Shown here piece by piece: positions 26,940 through 36,546 of a DNA stretch of 64,000 nucleotides (within the stretch, counting starts at the first letter, position 1; each line of letters starts with the position of its first letter). Below the pieces are notes generated by a model. It did no database searches and was not told the DNA's origin. It saw nothing but the letters and a program-made list of their open reading frames with translations. Origin of the DNA: Mycolicibacterium sp. YH-1 (GTDB taxonomy: Bacteria; Actinomycetota; Actinomycetes; Mycobacteriales; Mycobacteriaceae); NCBI RefSeq assembly GCF_022557175.1, contig NZ_CP092915.1, forward strand, positions 5,394,001 to 5,458,000. Direction: 5' to 3'. Position numbers and translations under genes: made by a program.

Positions 26940-28337
26940 ATGTCTTCATTCGCCGACCTCGGCTTGCCCGAGGCCGTCATCTCCACGCTCGCTGCCAACG
27001 GCATCGACTCCCCCTTCCCGATTCAGGCCGCGACGCTGCCGGATTCGCTCGCCGGGCGCGACGTGCTCGGCCGCGGCCGCACCGGCTCCGGCAAGACCTA
27101 CGCATTCCTGCTCCCCGTCGTCTCGCGCCTCGCGAGCACGGCCGGCGAGCGGCGTCCCGGCAAGCCCCGCGCGCTGATCCTGGCGCCGACCCGCGAACTG
27201 GTCGCCCAGATCGACGCGGCGCTGGCTCCGCTGGCCGCCGCCACGAACCTGAAGTCGGTCACCATCTTCGGTGGCGTCGGCGCGGGCCCGCAGATCGACA
27301 AGCTGCGTAAGGGCGTCGACATCGTCATCGCCTGCCCCGGCCGGCTCGAGGATCACGTTCAGCAGCGCCATGCCGACCTGTCCGCGGTGGAGATCACCGT
27401 TCTCGACGAGGCCGACCACATGGCTGACCTCGGCTTCCTGCCGCCGGTCAAGCGCCTGCTCGACAAGACCCCGAATCGCTGCCAGCGCCTGCTGTTCTCG
27501 GCGACGCTCGACGGCGGCGTCGACGTGCTGATCAAGCGCTACCTGCACGACCCGATCACGCACAGCGTCGACTCGGAGCAGTCGCCGGTCAACGAGATGG
27601 CTCATCACGTGCTGCACGTCGACAACGCGGCACGCTTCGAGGTCCTGAGCGACCTGGCCGCATCACCCGGCCGCACCATCGTCTTCGCGCGCACCAAGCA
27701 CGGCGCGAAAGGCCTTGCCCGCAAGCTGAACGCGCGCGGCGTGCCCGCAGTCGAGTTGCACGGCAACCTGTCTCAGAACGCCCGCACCCGCAACCTCGCG
27801 GCGTTCTCCGACGGCACGGCCGCGGTGATGGTCGCAACCGACATCGCCGCCCGTGGCATCCACGTCGACGACATCACCCTCGTCGTGCACGCCGACCCGC
27901 CCGTCGAGCACAAGGCCTACCTGCACCGGTCCGGTCGCACCGCCCGCGCGGGCAACGAGGGCACTGTCGTGACCCTCATGATCGACGCGCAGGTGGCCGA
28001 TGTGCGCACGCTGACCCGCAAGGCCGGTGTTAAGCCGACCATCACCAAGTTCAACGGCACGTCACACCCCGTCCTGCTGGAGATCGCCCCCGGCGAGCGC
28101 TCCTTCACCGGGGGGATCGTCATGGACGTTCCCGAGCAGCCGCAGCGCAATAGCGCGCCCCGCAGGCGTCCGGCAGGCGATGGCCGTTCCTCGGCGAATC
28201 CGCGCTCGGGCAACCGCGGCGGAAGCGGCGGTGGCGGTGGTCAGCGCGGAAACCGTTCACGTGGCGGTCAGACACGCTCCTACTCGACCTCGTCGAGTTC
28301 ATCGTCGGGTCGCTCCGGCGGCTCACGCGCCAACTAG
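26940..28337 (+). CDS. DEAD-box RNA helicase
   Basis: A 465-residue ATP-dependent RNA helicase. Motifs in order: Q motif (FPIQAATLPDSLAGRD), Walker A GRGRTGSGKT, PTRELVAQ, DEAD in VLDEADHMADLG, SAT in LLFSATLDGG, then domain 2 with VATDIAARGIHVDD and HRSGRTARAG. The last 80 residues are Arg/Gly/Ser-rich (SGNRGGSGGGGGQRGNRSRG), a likely RNA-binding tail. It resembles RhlE/CsdA-type helicases acting in cold shock, ribosome assembly or RNA decay. The ATG at 26940 has GGAG ten bases upstream. Confidence 0.92.
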   Translation: MSSFADLGLPEAVISTLAANGIDSPFPIQAATLPDSLAGRDVLGRGRTGSGKTYAFLLPVVSRLASTAGERRPGKPRALILAPTRELVAQIDAALAPLAAATNLKSVTIFGGVGAGPQIDKLRKGVDIVIACPGRLEDHVQQRHADLSAVEITVLDEADHMADLGFLPPVKRLLDKTPNRCQRLLFSATLDGGVDVLIKRYLHDPITHSVDSEQSPVNEMAHHVLHVDNAARFEVLSDLAASPGRTIVFARTKHGAKGLARKLNARGVPAVELHGNLSQNARTRNLAAFSDGTAAVMVATDIAARGIHVDDITLVVHADPPVEHKAYLHRSGRTARAGNEGTVVTLMIDAQVADVRTLTRKAGVKPTITKFNGTSHPVLLEIAPGERSFTGGIVMDVPEQPQRNSAPRRRPAGDGRSSANPRSGNRGGSGGGGGQRGNRSRGGQTRSYSTSSSSSSGRSGGSRAN

Positions 28338-28344
28338 GCCGCAC

Positions 28345-29463
28345 TCACTCACCAACGCGCGGTAGCTCCTCGGCGGCGATCTCGCACGGCGTCTTCTCCG
28401 CGGCGAGTGGCGCCGCGAGATCCTGCACGGCGGGTGCAGACATCGGCGGCACCACCGGCTCGGGGACGGGTTTCACCGGCTCCTCCGGCGCGATGTCCGA
28501 ATCATCGTCCTCGGAGTCGGTCTCGTCATCCTCAACCGGGTCTTCCTCGGGCAAGTCCTCCTCGACGACCGGGTTCTCATCGGGCCGTTCGTCGTCGGGC
28601 TCTTTCAGCAGGTCGTCGGGCTCGGCGAGGTCTGGCCCCGCGTCGGCGGAGCCGGTGAATCCACCGATCAGGTCGGCCAGCTGCTGCCCGAACCCGGACA
28701 GCCAACCACCCAGCGACGGTATGCCCCCACCAAGTGAGGGCATACCACCGCCGAAGTCCGCCGGCGGCGCGGTGATTGGCTGCGCGGCGGCGCCCGACTC
28801 CCCCGGGACGTCGAATCTCGCAGCGGGACTGGCCTCGAGCCTCGCGATCGCCGTGTCGAACGCGTCGACCACCCGATCGAATCCCGCGCGCATCTCGCTC
28901 AGCCACTCCGCGCCGATATCGTTGTCCACGAATGGTTTAACCTGCTGGTCGACCAGTTCGCTGGCGGTCGGGACGTCACCGGCACCGGTGGTCACCGTCT
29001 GCGCGGCCGCCAACCAGTCACCGCGCTGCCCAGAGGGTCGGCCGTCGATGTCCAGTGCCGCGTCCACCTTGGCATTGACGGCCTGCCACAGATCGTCGCG
29101 CAGTGTCGCCAGCGCCGAGGCAGCGGTCACCAGGCCATCGCGCACGGCCGCCGCGGCATCGTTCTGGCGGGCCAGGAAGTCCTGCGCAGCCGACGCCGCC
29201 GGACCCGACCACGCACCCGCAAGCCGGCAGGCCAACTCGACCTGTTGTCGCGCGGCGTCCTCGACCGCGGCCGCGGCGGTGCCGAGCGCATCGGAGTCGC
29301 GCTGCAGGACAGCGAGATCCATCCCATCCTCAGTGCCGTACCACTCGCGTAGCGAGGCATCCGACACACCGTGATAGCCGAGCTGCCGGCATGCGGCCAC
29401 ATAGGTGCCCGCGTTCTCCACGGCGGGCAGCCCCTGCGCGAGCCGGGCGGCGACGTCAGGCAC
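28345..29463 (-). CDS. Putative type VII secretion-associated protein (Rv3439c-like)
   Basis: A 372-residue protein that starts as an all-helical domain (about 1-220) carrying a WxG turn in LAGAWSGPAASAAQDFLARQ, as in WXG100/LXG-type ESX substrates. The rest is a Gly/Pro region (GGGMPSLGGGIPSLGGWLSG) and a very acidic Pro/Glu/Asp tail. No enzymatic domain is recognised. It is 3 bases downstream of the 100-residue gene at 29467-29769. The pair occupies the place of Rv3439c-Rv3440c, near ESX-4. Export through ESX-4 is inference. Confidence 0.65.
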   Translation of the reverse strand: MPDVAARLAQGLPAVENAGTYVAACRQLGYHGVSDASLREWYGTEDGMDLAVLQRDSDALGTAAAAVEDAARQQVELACRLAGAWSGPAASAAQDFLARQNDAAAAVRDGLVTAASALATLRDDLWQAVNAKVDAALDIDGRPSGQRGDWLAAAQTVTTGAGDVPTASELVDQQVKPFVDNDIGAEWLSEMRAGFDRVVDAFDTAIARLEASPAARFDVPGESGAAAQPITAPPADFGGGMPSLGGGIPSLGGWLSGFGQQLADLIGGFTGSADAGPDLAEPDDLLKEPDDERPDENPVVEEDLPEEDPVEDDETDSEDDDSDIAPEEPVKPVPEPVVPPMSAPAVQDLAAPLAAEKTPCEIAAEELPRVGE

Positions 29464-29466
29464 GGC

Positions 29467-29769
29467 TCAGCCCAGCCGGCTAGCTGATCGGGCGTCGACG
29501 TCGGCATAGCGATCGGCTGAAAGACGCAGCACAGCAGCGATTCCCGCGTTGGCCGCCGCCCACCGCTGCATCGCCTCGTCAATCTGCCTCAGGCTGGCCC
29601 GCAGCGCGTCGCCCCGTGCCGCGTGCGACCGTCCGGCCACCGCGCCGTCGAACGTCAGCCCAGCCAGATGCGAGCGCGCGGTTGCGACCGTGTCGGCGAG
29701 CGAGTCGTAGCCGCGGGCGGCGTCACGAAGCGCCGCGACCTGAACCCGTGCAGCATCGAGATGTCCCAT
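29467..29769 (-). CDS. Small helical ESX-associated protein (Rv3440c-like)
   Basis: A 100-residue, nearly all-helical protein (VQVAALRDAARGYDSLADTV, then LRASLRQIDEAMQRWAAANA). The size and two-helix pattern resemble WXG100/EspC-like partners, though no clear WxG turn is seen. Its stop is 3 bases before the start of the larger acidic-tailed protein, so the two are probably co-translated and may form a heterodimer. The start at 29769 has only a weak ribosome site. It matches the position of Rv3440c in M. tuberculosis. Confidence 0.6.
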   Translation of the reverse strand: MGHLDAARVQVAALRDAARGYDSLADTVATARSHLAGLTFDGAVAGRSHAARGDALRASLRQIDEAMQRWAAANAGIAAVLRLSADRYADVDARSASRLG

Positions 29770-29831
29770 GTAGGACTAGGACGCAGCGGCGGGCCATTCG
29801 GTTCCGCAAGATCGGCGCCAGTTGCGCTCGG

Positions 29832-31163
29832 TCAGCGTTGCGCGCTGACCGACTGAGCCACCCGATGGGCGAGCAGCCGGGCGGTGTCCTCGTCGGCGGC
29901 CTCGACCATGACGCGGACCACCTGCTCGGTTCCCGACGGCCGCAACAGGATTCGCCCGGTACCGCCGAGTTCGGCCTCGGCCTCGGCGACGGCCGACTGC
30001 ACGGCAGGCGCCTGGGCAACCGTCGTCTTATCGGCCACCGCCACATTGATGAGAACCTGCGGGAGGGTCTGCATCGGTGCGGCCAGATCGGCCAGCGTGA
30101 GCCCTGTCTGGTTCATCCGCGCCATGAGCCGCAGACCGGTGATGATGCCGTCCCCAGTGGTGCCCAGCGCGGGCATCACGATGTGGCCGGACTGCTCGCC
30201 GCCAAGCGCGAACCCACCGGCCCGCAGCTCCTCGAGGACATAGCGGTCGCCGACGCTGGTGGTCCGGACCTCGATACCCGCAGCACGCATCGCCAGGTGC
30301 AGACCGAGATTGCTCATCACCGTCGTGACAAGCGTGTTCGACACCAGTTCCCCGGCATCACGCATGGCCAGTGCCAGCACGACCATGATCGAGTCACCGT
30401 CAACGACGTTGCCCTCGGCATCCACCGCCAGGCAGCGGTCGGCGTCACCGTCGTGCGCCAGACCGAGGTCGGCGCCGTGCGCCAGTACCGCCTGCTGCAG
30501 GACGTCCATGTGGGTCGAGCCGCAGCCGTCGTTGATGTTGAGGCCGGTCGGTTCGGCGTTGATCGCGATGACGGTGGCACCGGCCGCGCGGTAGGCCTGC
30601 GGCGCGGCGACCGATGCGGCGCCATGGGCGCAGTCGACGACGACGGTCAGGCCGTCGGCTCGCGTGGCGATTGCCGTTGCAGCGTGGTTCAGATAGCGGT
30701 CGAGGGCATCGGGGGCCTCCAGGACGCGGCCAATGCCGGCTCCCTCGGGGCGGCGGCCCGGGCCCATCCGGACGAGGTCCTCGATGCGATCCTCGGTGGC
30801 GTCGTCGAGCTTGTGCCCGCCGCGGCCGAAGATCTTGATGCCGTTGTCGGGCATCGGATTGTGCGACGCGGAGATCATCACGCCGAACTCCGCGTCATAC
30901 GCGGCGGTCAGGTAGGCCACGGCCGGCGTCGGCAGCACGCCGACCCGCAACGCGTCCACGCCCTCACTCGTCAGGCCTGCGATGACGGCGGCTTCGAGCA
31001 TCTCGCCGCTGGCGCGGGGATCACGGCCGACGACGGCGACACGTCGGGAGCGATCGTAGGTACCCAACCGTGCCGCGGCCGACCCCAGGGCCAGCGCCAG
31101 CTCGGCGGTCAAATCTCGGTTGGCGACGCCGCGCACCCCATCGGTGCCGAACAGTCGAACCAT
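29832..31163 (-). CDS. glmM: Phosphoglucosamine mutase GlmM (MrsA)
   Basis: Converts glucosamine-6-phosphate to glucosamine-1-phosphate for UDP-GlcNAc synthesis. It has 443-444 residues in four alpha/beta domains. The phosphoserine loop is [19 protein letters not shown], the metal loop [14 protein letters not shown], the sugar-binding loop GGEQSGHI and the phosphate-binding loop [16 protein letters not shown]. The second ATG of an ATGCGCATG (31163) was chosen: GGAGGG is six bases upstream and the protein then begins [12 protein letters not shown], the family start. It lies downstream of rpsI, after a terminator. Confidence 0.95.
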   Translation of the reverse strand: MVRLFGTDGVRGVANRDLTAELALALGSAAARLGTYDRSRRVAVVGRDPRASGEMLEAAVIAGLTSEGVDALRVGVLPTPAVAYLTAAYDAEFGVMISASHNPMPDNGIKIFGRGGHKLDDATEDRIEDLVRMGPGRRPEGAGIGRVLEAPDALDRYLNHAATAIATRADGLTVVVDCAHGAASVAAPQAYRAAGATVIAINAEPTGLNINDGCGSTHMDVLQQAVLAHGADLGLAHDGDADRCLAVDAEGNVVDGDSIMVVLALAMRDAGELVSNTLVTTVMSNLGLHLAMRAAGIEVRTTSVGDRYVLEELRAGGFALGGEQSGHIVMPALGTTGDGIITGLRLMARMNQTGLTLADLAAPMQTLPQVLINVAVADKTTVAQAPAVQSAVAEAEAELGGTGRILLRPSGTEQVVRVMVEAADEDTARLLAHRVAQSVSAQR

Positions 31164-31187
31164 GCGCATCCCTCCTGGAAACGCCGA

Positions 31188-31221
31188 GAGCGTGCGCGCC
31201 GACAATTCGACGCGCACGCTC
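31188..31221 (-). terminator. Terminator of the rplM-rpsI operon
   Basis: GAGCGTGCGCG (31188-31198) and CGCGCACGCTC (31211-31221) form a perfect 11-pair stem with a 12-base loop. It begins 24 bases past the rpsI stop and lies before glmM. There is no U-run, as often in mycobacteria, so termination may be partial. Confidence 0.65.
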
Positions 31222-31245
31222 ACGGTCACACAATGCTGTGAAAGA

Positions 31246-31763
<518 letters not shown>

Positions 31764-31767
<4 letters not shown>

Positions 31768-32207
31768 TGGGCCACCTGCTTGATCTCGTACGGAACCGGC
31801 TGCTGCGCGGCGTGCGGATGCTCGGGGCCCGCGTAGACCTTCAGCTTCTTCTGGACCTGGCGGCTGAGCTTGGTGTGCGGAAGCATGCCGATGATCGCGT
31901 TCTCGACGACGCGGGTCGGGTGCTTGATCAGCAGCTCGCCGATGGTGCGCTTGCGCAGGCCGCCGGGGTAACCCGAGTGGCGGTAAGCGAACTTCTTGGT
32001 GAGCTTGTCGCCGCTGAGGGCGATCTTCTCGGCGTTGATGACGATGACGAAATCGCCACCATCGACATTCGGCGTGAATGTCGGCTTGTGCTTGCCGCGG
32101 AGCAGCTTGGCTGCTTCGACGGCGAGCCGGCCGAGCACCACGTCCTGGGCGTCGATGACGTACCACGTACGCGTGGTGTCACCCGCCTTCGGCGTGTACG
32201 TAGGCAC
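31764..32207 (-). CDS. rplM: 50S ribosomal protein L13
   Basis: A 147-residue L13 protein: [55 protein letters not shown] and the ending [16 protein letters not shown] are canonical for actinobacteria. The GTG at 32207 was chosen since AGAGG lies eight bases upstream and the known protein starts (M/V)PTY. An open frame to 32273 lies in the leader. It is first in the rplM-rpsI operon. Confidence 0.95.
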
Positions 32208-32343
32208 AGCGCTTACCTCTTCTTCTCGGGTTGGATCCCGGTGTGACCCGGGTGCCGGTCTCGGTATGTGCACTCCGGCGCCCCAGCGACCGACATCGAC
32301 CCGGGACCCGCATGCCCATCAGGGCAGCACACACCAACGAGGC

Positions 32344-32373
32344 AGCTTACCTGGGGCCGTCATCGCAGGTCAA
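32344..32373 (-). promoter_or_regulatory. rplM-rpsI promoter
   Basis: On the minus strand TTGACC (32368-32373), 18 bases and TAAGCT (32344-32349) fit a strong SigA promoter. The transcript would have a GC-rich leader of about 130 bases before rplM, long enough for an autoregulatory fold, though I could not identify a known L13 leader. Confidence 0.6.
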
Positions 32374-32405
32374 AACGCGAGTCATGAGGTCGCGTCGGGC
32401 GGCGT

Positions 32406-33179
32406 TCAGCGAAGTTCGGTGGTGCTGGCGGCCTCAAGCGTCGAGCCGCGCGATGCGTCCTTGAGGTCCACACCGGATCGCCCCAGCTCACGTGCGCCCG
32501 CAACCAGGCCCGCCGCGACCCGGGCCGCCTCGGCGTATCCGAGACCGTCGGGCGGGTGGATGTTGGAGATGCAGTTGCGGTTGGCGTCGGTGCAGCCGAG
32601 CCGCGGCAGGTGGGTCAGGTAGATGCCAAGGCTGTCGGCGACGCTCAGACCGGGCCGTTCACCGATGACGACGAGCAGCGTCCGCACCCCCAGCTGTGCG
32701 CCGATGTGGTCTCCGAGCCCGACCCTGGCCTGCGTCGCGATGACGGGCGGCGCCAGCGTGTAGCGGTCCCCCAGCTGCGCCGCGAGTGCCTTCAGCAGAG
32801 CCGCGCCATGGTGACTCAGCGCGGTCGGCGAGAGTCCGTCGGCCAGGACGAAGCCGATATCGACTCCGCTCTCGGCCACCATCGTCACGTCGGCCGGTAT
32901 CCGGCCCAGATCGGGCCGACGCAGGTACTCGTCGCGGGATGCGGCGCGGCTGGTCACCACCGTTGGCTCGCCGATACCCACCTGGCGCACCTCGCCGATC
33001 AGCCGATCGACGTCCAGCGGGACATGCACGGCATCGCGGGCGGCGGCATGGGCCGCGGCCAGCTCCAGCACCTGCCGGGTCGGCAGGGCATTCCCTGCGC
33101 GGCCCAGACCGATCCTGGCCTGCGTCGACTTGCGCAGCTCGTCCCAGAACTCGCGGACGGCGGGATTCTCGGCGGTCAT
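32406..33179 (-). CDS. eutC: Ethanolamine ammonia-lyase small subunit
   Basis: Small subunit of the adenosylcobalamin-dependent lyase that splits ethanolamine into acetaldehyde and ammonia. It has 257 residues; STQARIGLGRAGNALPTRQ, DIGFVLADGLSPTALSHH, GIGEPTVVTSRAASRDEYLR and the closing LVVIGERPGLSVADSLGIYL with NRNCISNIHPPDGLGYAEAA are EutC signatures. The start at 33179 overlaps the eutB stop as ATGA. It is last in the eat-eutB-eutC operon. No N-terminal extension of the kind found on microcompartment-targeted EutC is present. Confidence 0.93.
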   Translation of the reverse strand: MTAENPAVREFWDELRKSTQARIGLGRAGNALPTRQVLELAAAHAAARDAVHVPLDVDRLIGEVRQVGIGEPTVVTSRAASRDEYLRRPDLGRIPADVTMVAESGVDIGFVLADGLSPTALSHHGAALLKALAAQLGDRYTLAPPVIATQARVGLGDHIGAQLGVRTLLVVIGERPGLSVADSLGIYLTHLPRLGCTDANRNCISNIHPPDGLGYAEAARVAAGLVAGARELGRSGVDLKDASRGSTLEAASTTELR

Positions 33180-34591
33180 GGTGTCTGCGCCGAGGTGAGC
33201 GAACGCAACGCCGAATGGGCGACGTCGAAGGGAGTGAGGCGGCCGGTGTCGTCGACCATCCCCACGGTGCGCAGCCACGCCTCGAACTCGGGGGCGGGCC
33301 GCAGTCCCAGCGTGCGGCGCGTCACCAGCACGTCATGAAACGACAGGCTCTGGTAGCCGAGCATCACGTCGTCGGCGCCGGGCACGGTGATCACGAATGC
33401 CACACCCGCTGCCGCAAGCAGCATGAGCAGGGTGTCCATATCGTTCTGGTCGGCTTCGGCGTGGTTGGTGTAGCAGACGTCGACACCCATCGGCAGGCCG
33501 AGCAGCTTGCCGCAGAAGTGGTCCTCAAGCCCTGCGCGGATGATCTGCCTGCCGTCGTAGAGATACTCCGGGCCGATGAAGCCGACGACCGTGTTGACCA
33601 GGAGCGGTTGCAGGTCGCGGGCCACCGCGTAGGCGCGCGTCTCGAGGGTCTGCTGATCGACGGGCTTACCTCCGGTACCCAGGTGCGCGCCCGAACTCAA
33701 TGCCGAGCCCTGTCCGGTCTCCAGATACATCACGTTGTCCCCCACGGTGCCGCGCCGCAGGCTGCGTCCGGCATCGCGGCCCTCGCGCAGCAGGGCGAGG
33801 TCGACGCCGAACGCGGTGTTGGCTCCCTGGGTGCCGGCTATCGACTGGAACACCAGGTCGACGGGTGCGCCCGCCTCGATGAGACCGATCGTGGTGGTGA
33901 TGTGCGACAGCACGCAGGACTGCGCCGGAATGTCGTAGCGGGTGCGGATGGAGTCGAGGAGGTGCAGCAGGTCGGCGGTTGCCTGCGGGGAGTCGGTGGC
34001 CGGGTTGATACCGATGACGGCGTCACCGCATCCCAGGAGCAACCCATCTAGCACGGCTGCGGCGACACCGCGGGGGTCATCGGTCGGATGGTTGGGTTGC
34101 AGCCGCGTCGCCAGTGTTCCGCGCCTGCCGACCGTGGTCCGAAACGATGCGGTCACCTCCATGGCGGCCGAGACCGCGATGAGGTCCTGGTTGCGCATGA
34201 TCTTGCTGACGGCGGCGACCATCTCCGGGGTCAGGCCCGGCGCCACGGCGGCAAGATCCGCCGCACCGTCATCGCGCGATGCGGCGTCCAGCAGCCAGTC
34301 CCGGAAGCCACCGACGGTCAGATGCGATATCACCGAAAAGGCTTGGCGGTCATGGCTATCGAATATCAGCCGAGTGACCTCGTCGGTCTCGTAAGGCACG
34401 ATCGCCTCGTTGAGAAAGGTGTCAAGCGGCAGGTCCGCCAGAACCCACGCCGCCGCGGCGCGTTCCGCGTCGTGTTCGGCCGCGCATCCGGCGAGCTGGT
34501 CGCCCGAGCGCAACGGTGTGGCCTTGGCCATCACCTCGATCAGTCCGTCGAAGGCGTATGACTCCCCCGCGACCTGTTGCCGGTAGATCAC
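33176..34591 (-). CDS. eutB: Ethanolamine ammonia-lyase large subunit
   Basis: Catalytic TIM-barrel subunit of the B12-dependent ethanolamine ammonia-lyase, 471 residues. MRNQDLIAVSAAMEVTASFR, GDAVIGINPATDSPQATADL, DLVFQSIAGTQGANTAFGVD and VGFIGPEYLYDGRQIIRAGL are EutB signatures; GVDVCYTNHAEADQNDMDTL closes the active-site region. The start overlaps the eat stop by 4 bases (ATGA), and its own end overlaps eutC by 4 bases, so the three genes are one translation-coupled unit. It should act in the cytosol, since no shell genes are present. Confidence 0.95.
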   Translation of the reverse strand: MIYRQQVAGESYAFDGLIEVMAKATPLRSGDQLAGCAAEHDAERAAAAWVLADLPLDTFLNEAIVPYETDEVTRLIFDSHDRQAFSVISHLTVGGFRDWLLDAASRDDGAADLAAVAPGLTPEMVAAVSKIMRNQDLIAVSAAMEVTASFRTTVGRRGTLATRLQPNHPTDDPRGVAAAVLDGLLLGCGDAVIGINPATDSPQATADLLHLLDSIRTRYDIPAQSCVLSHITTTIGLIEAGAPVDLVFQSIAGTQGANTAFGVDLALLREGRDAGRSLRRGTVGDNVMYLETGQGSALSSGAHLGTGGKPVDQQTLETRAYAVARDLQPLLVNTVVGFIGPEYLYDGRQIIRAGLEDHFCGKLLGLPMGVDVCYTNHAEADQNDMDTLLMLLAAAGVAFVITVPGADDVMLGYQSLSFHDVLVTRRTLGLRPAPEFEAWLRTVGMVDDTGRLTPFDVAHSALRSLTSAQTP

Positions 34592-36009
34592 TTGAGTTCG
34601 CTCTCCGCCCTCGCGAGCATGGCGAACTCCTCATCGGGCGAGTTGGCCACCAGTTTGTGCCGGCTGTAGACCGCGAAGTACAGCATGAACGCGGCGAACA
34701 CGGCGAGGCACCAGCCGGCCGCGACGGGATTGACCAGGAATGTCGCGATCACCGCGAGAACCGCGATGACGAGGGCGAATCCGGTCGTGATCGCACCGCC
34801 AGGGGTCCGGTAGGGCCGCGGCATATCCGGTTCGCGGCGGCGCAGCACGATATGGCTGACCATCATGAGCACGTAGCTGAGCGCGGCGCCGAAGACCGCC
34901 ATGTTCAGCAGCAGGTCGCCCTGCCCCGTCAGCGACAGCACGAAGCCGATGACACCGGGAACGATCAGCGCCAGCGTGGGCGCCTTCCGCGAGTTCGTCA
35001 CCGACAGCGCCGTGGGCAGATAACCCGCCCGCGACAGTGCGAACAGCTGTCGGGAGTAGGCGTAGATGATCGAGAAGAAGCTGGCGATCAGCCCGGCCAG
35101 ACCGATGTAGTTCACGATCTTGGCCGCGGTGCCGTCGCCGAGCGCCTCGACCAAGGGGTTACCCGATGACGACATCTCCTGTGCTCCACCGGCTCCGGTG
35201 GTCAGGATCAGCACCGTCACGCAGGTGACCAGCAGGACGCTCATGCCGGCGATGATGCCGCGCGGGACGTTGCGCTCCGGGTTGGCGGTCTCCTCGGCAG
35301 CCAGCGGCACGCCCTCGATGGCCAGGAAGAACCAGATGGCGAACGGTATCGCGGCCCAGATACCCAGGTAGCCGTGTGGCAGGAAGCTGGACGCACCGGC
35401 CGCATCGGTGGGAGCGATATTGGTCAGGTTGGCCAGATCGAAGTGGCCGACGGCGGAGATCGCGAACACCAGCAGACCCACCAGGGCGATGGCGGTGATC
35501 ACGAACATCACCTTGAGTGCCTCACCGACGCCAGCCAGGTGAATCCCGATGAACAGGGCGTACGCCGCCAGGTAGATCCACCACCCGCTGGTGATGCCGA
35601 ACAGCCCCAACGACTCGACATAGGCCCCGATGAAGGTCGCGATGGCAGCTGGCGCGATCGCGTACTCGATGAGAATGGCTGTGCCGGTGGCGAATCCACC
35701 CCATGGACCGAGCGCGCGACGCGCGAAGGTGTAACCGCCACCCGCCGCCGGCAGCGCCGAGGACAGCTCGGCCATACCCAGCACGAGAGCCAGGTACATA
35801 CCGGCGATGATGACGGCGGCGATCGCCAGCCCGCCGAAACCGCCCTGCTCGAGACCGAAGTTCCAGCCCGAGTAGTCACCGGAGATGACGTAGCTGACCC
35901 CGAGCCCGGCCAACAACAGCCAGCCCGCGCTGCCCGATTTGAGCTGCCGCTTCTGCAGATAGTCTGCGCTTTCCAGATGTTCTTCAACGCCTGCCACTTG
36001 GAACTCCAT
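34588..36009 (-). CDS. eat: Ethanolamine permease (APC superfamily)
   Basis: A 473-residue transporter with about 12 hydrophobic segments. The N-terminal region GSAGWLLLAGLGVSYVISGD, then YSGWNFGLEQGGFGGL, and the AAGGGYTFARRALGPWGGFA segment are characteristic of ethanolamine permeases in the amino acid-polyamine-organocation family. It would import ethanolamine for EutBC, whose genes follow with 4-base overlaps. A perfect inverted repeat (36067-36094) lies 58 bases upstream of its start and may be the operon's operator. Confidence 0.92.
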   Translation of the reverse strand: MEFQVAGVEEHLESADYLQKRQLKSGSAGWLLLAGLGVSYVISGDYSGWNFGLEQGGFGGLAIAAVIIAGMYLALVLGMAELSSALPAAGGGYTFARRALGPWGGFATGTAILIEYAIAPAAIATFIGAYVESLGLFGITSGWWIYLAAYALFIGIHLAGVGEALKVMFVITAIALVGLLVFAISAVGHFDLANLTNIAPTDAAGASSFLPHGYLGIWAAIPFAIWFFLAIEGVPLAAEETANPERNVPRGIIAGMSVLLVTCVTVLILTTGAGGAQEMSSSGNPLVEALGDGTAAKIVNYIGLAGLIASFFSIIYAYSRQLFALSRAGYLPTALSVTNSRKAPTLALIVPGVIGFVLSLTGQGDLLLNMAVFGAALSYVLMMVSHIVLRRREPDMPRPYRTPGGAITTGFALVIAVLAVIATFLVNPVAAGWCLAVFAAFMLYFAVYSRHKLVANSPDEEFAMLARAESELK

Positions 36010-36066
36010 CTCGACTATCAGCCTTGGGCTGATTCGGAAAGTAGCGCGTCTCGCTTCGACGCGAGC

Positions 36067-36094
36067 ATCAAAGGTCTGATAACCAACCTTTGAT
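36067..36094. promoter_or_regulatory. Inverted repeat upstream of the ethanolamine operon
   Basis: ATCAAAGGT, ten bases, ACCTTTGAT form a perfect 9-base inverted repeat in the 114-base gap between pduH and eat. The AT-rich arms and the position 58-85 bases before the eat start fit a regulator binding site. I found no second copy near the other operons of the block. Weak pairing as an RNA hairpin is an alternative. Confidence 0.6.
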
Positions 36095-36123
36095 AGAAGT
36101 ATCGGCGCAAATGGCTGCCGTGT

Positions 36124-36546
36124 CTAGCCGAAACTCAATATTGGTGTGCGCGGCATCGGCTTAAGCGGAAGACTCACCACGATGCGGGCCGCGTTGTGGC
36201 CCAGAGTCCTTGCGACATCACGGTCTGCGGCACCGTCAGAGCACAGCTCCGACAACGGCTCGGAGAGCTTGTCGTGGTGCACGCAGACATCCCCGGCGGC
36301 TCCCACTCCCACACCGACGTGCAACGGTGAGCGCAGCGCCGCCTGACGAGCAAGACCTGTCGCAGACGCGGCCTCGGTGTTGATTCGGGGGGGCCATTGA
36401 ACCGAGTAGGGGACGCCCTCCTCCTCGATGCCGGCCAGCACCTCACGCAGCTGCGGCCCGTCAGCTGCGCGCAGTACGACGATCACGGGCGGTTCGGGCT
36501 GTCCGCGGGCGGACCTGGGGCGGGGGATGTTCCCGTCACGCGTCAA
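36124..36546 (-). CDS. pduH: Diol dehydratase reactivase, small subunit (PduH/DdrB-like)
   Basis: Small subunit of the chaperone that swaps damaged cobalamin out of diol dehydratase. VIVVLRAADGPQLREVLAGI, EEEGVPYSVQW, the LHVGVGVGAAGDVCVHHDKL core and RTLGHNAARIVVSLPLK resemble PduH. The start is uncertain: TTG 36546 (140 residues) has GGCAGGG upstream and overlaps the pduG stop; ATG 36576 and GTG 36486 are alternatives. The usual length is about 120-125 residues. It ends the E-C-D-G-H operon, 114 bases before eat. Confidence 0.83.
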   Translation of the reverse strand: MTRDGNIPRPRSARGQPEPPVIVVLRAADGPQLREVLAGIEEEGVPYSVQWPPRINTEAASATGLARQAALRSPLHVGVGVGAAGDVCVHHDKLSEPLSELCSDGAADRDVARTLGHNAARIVVSLPLKPMPRTPILSFG

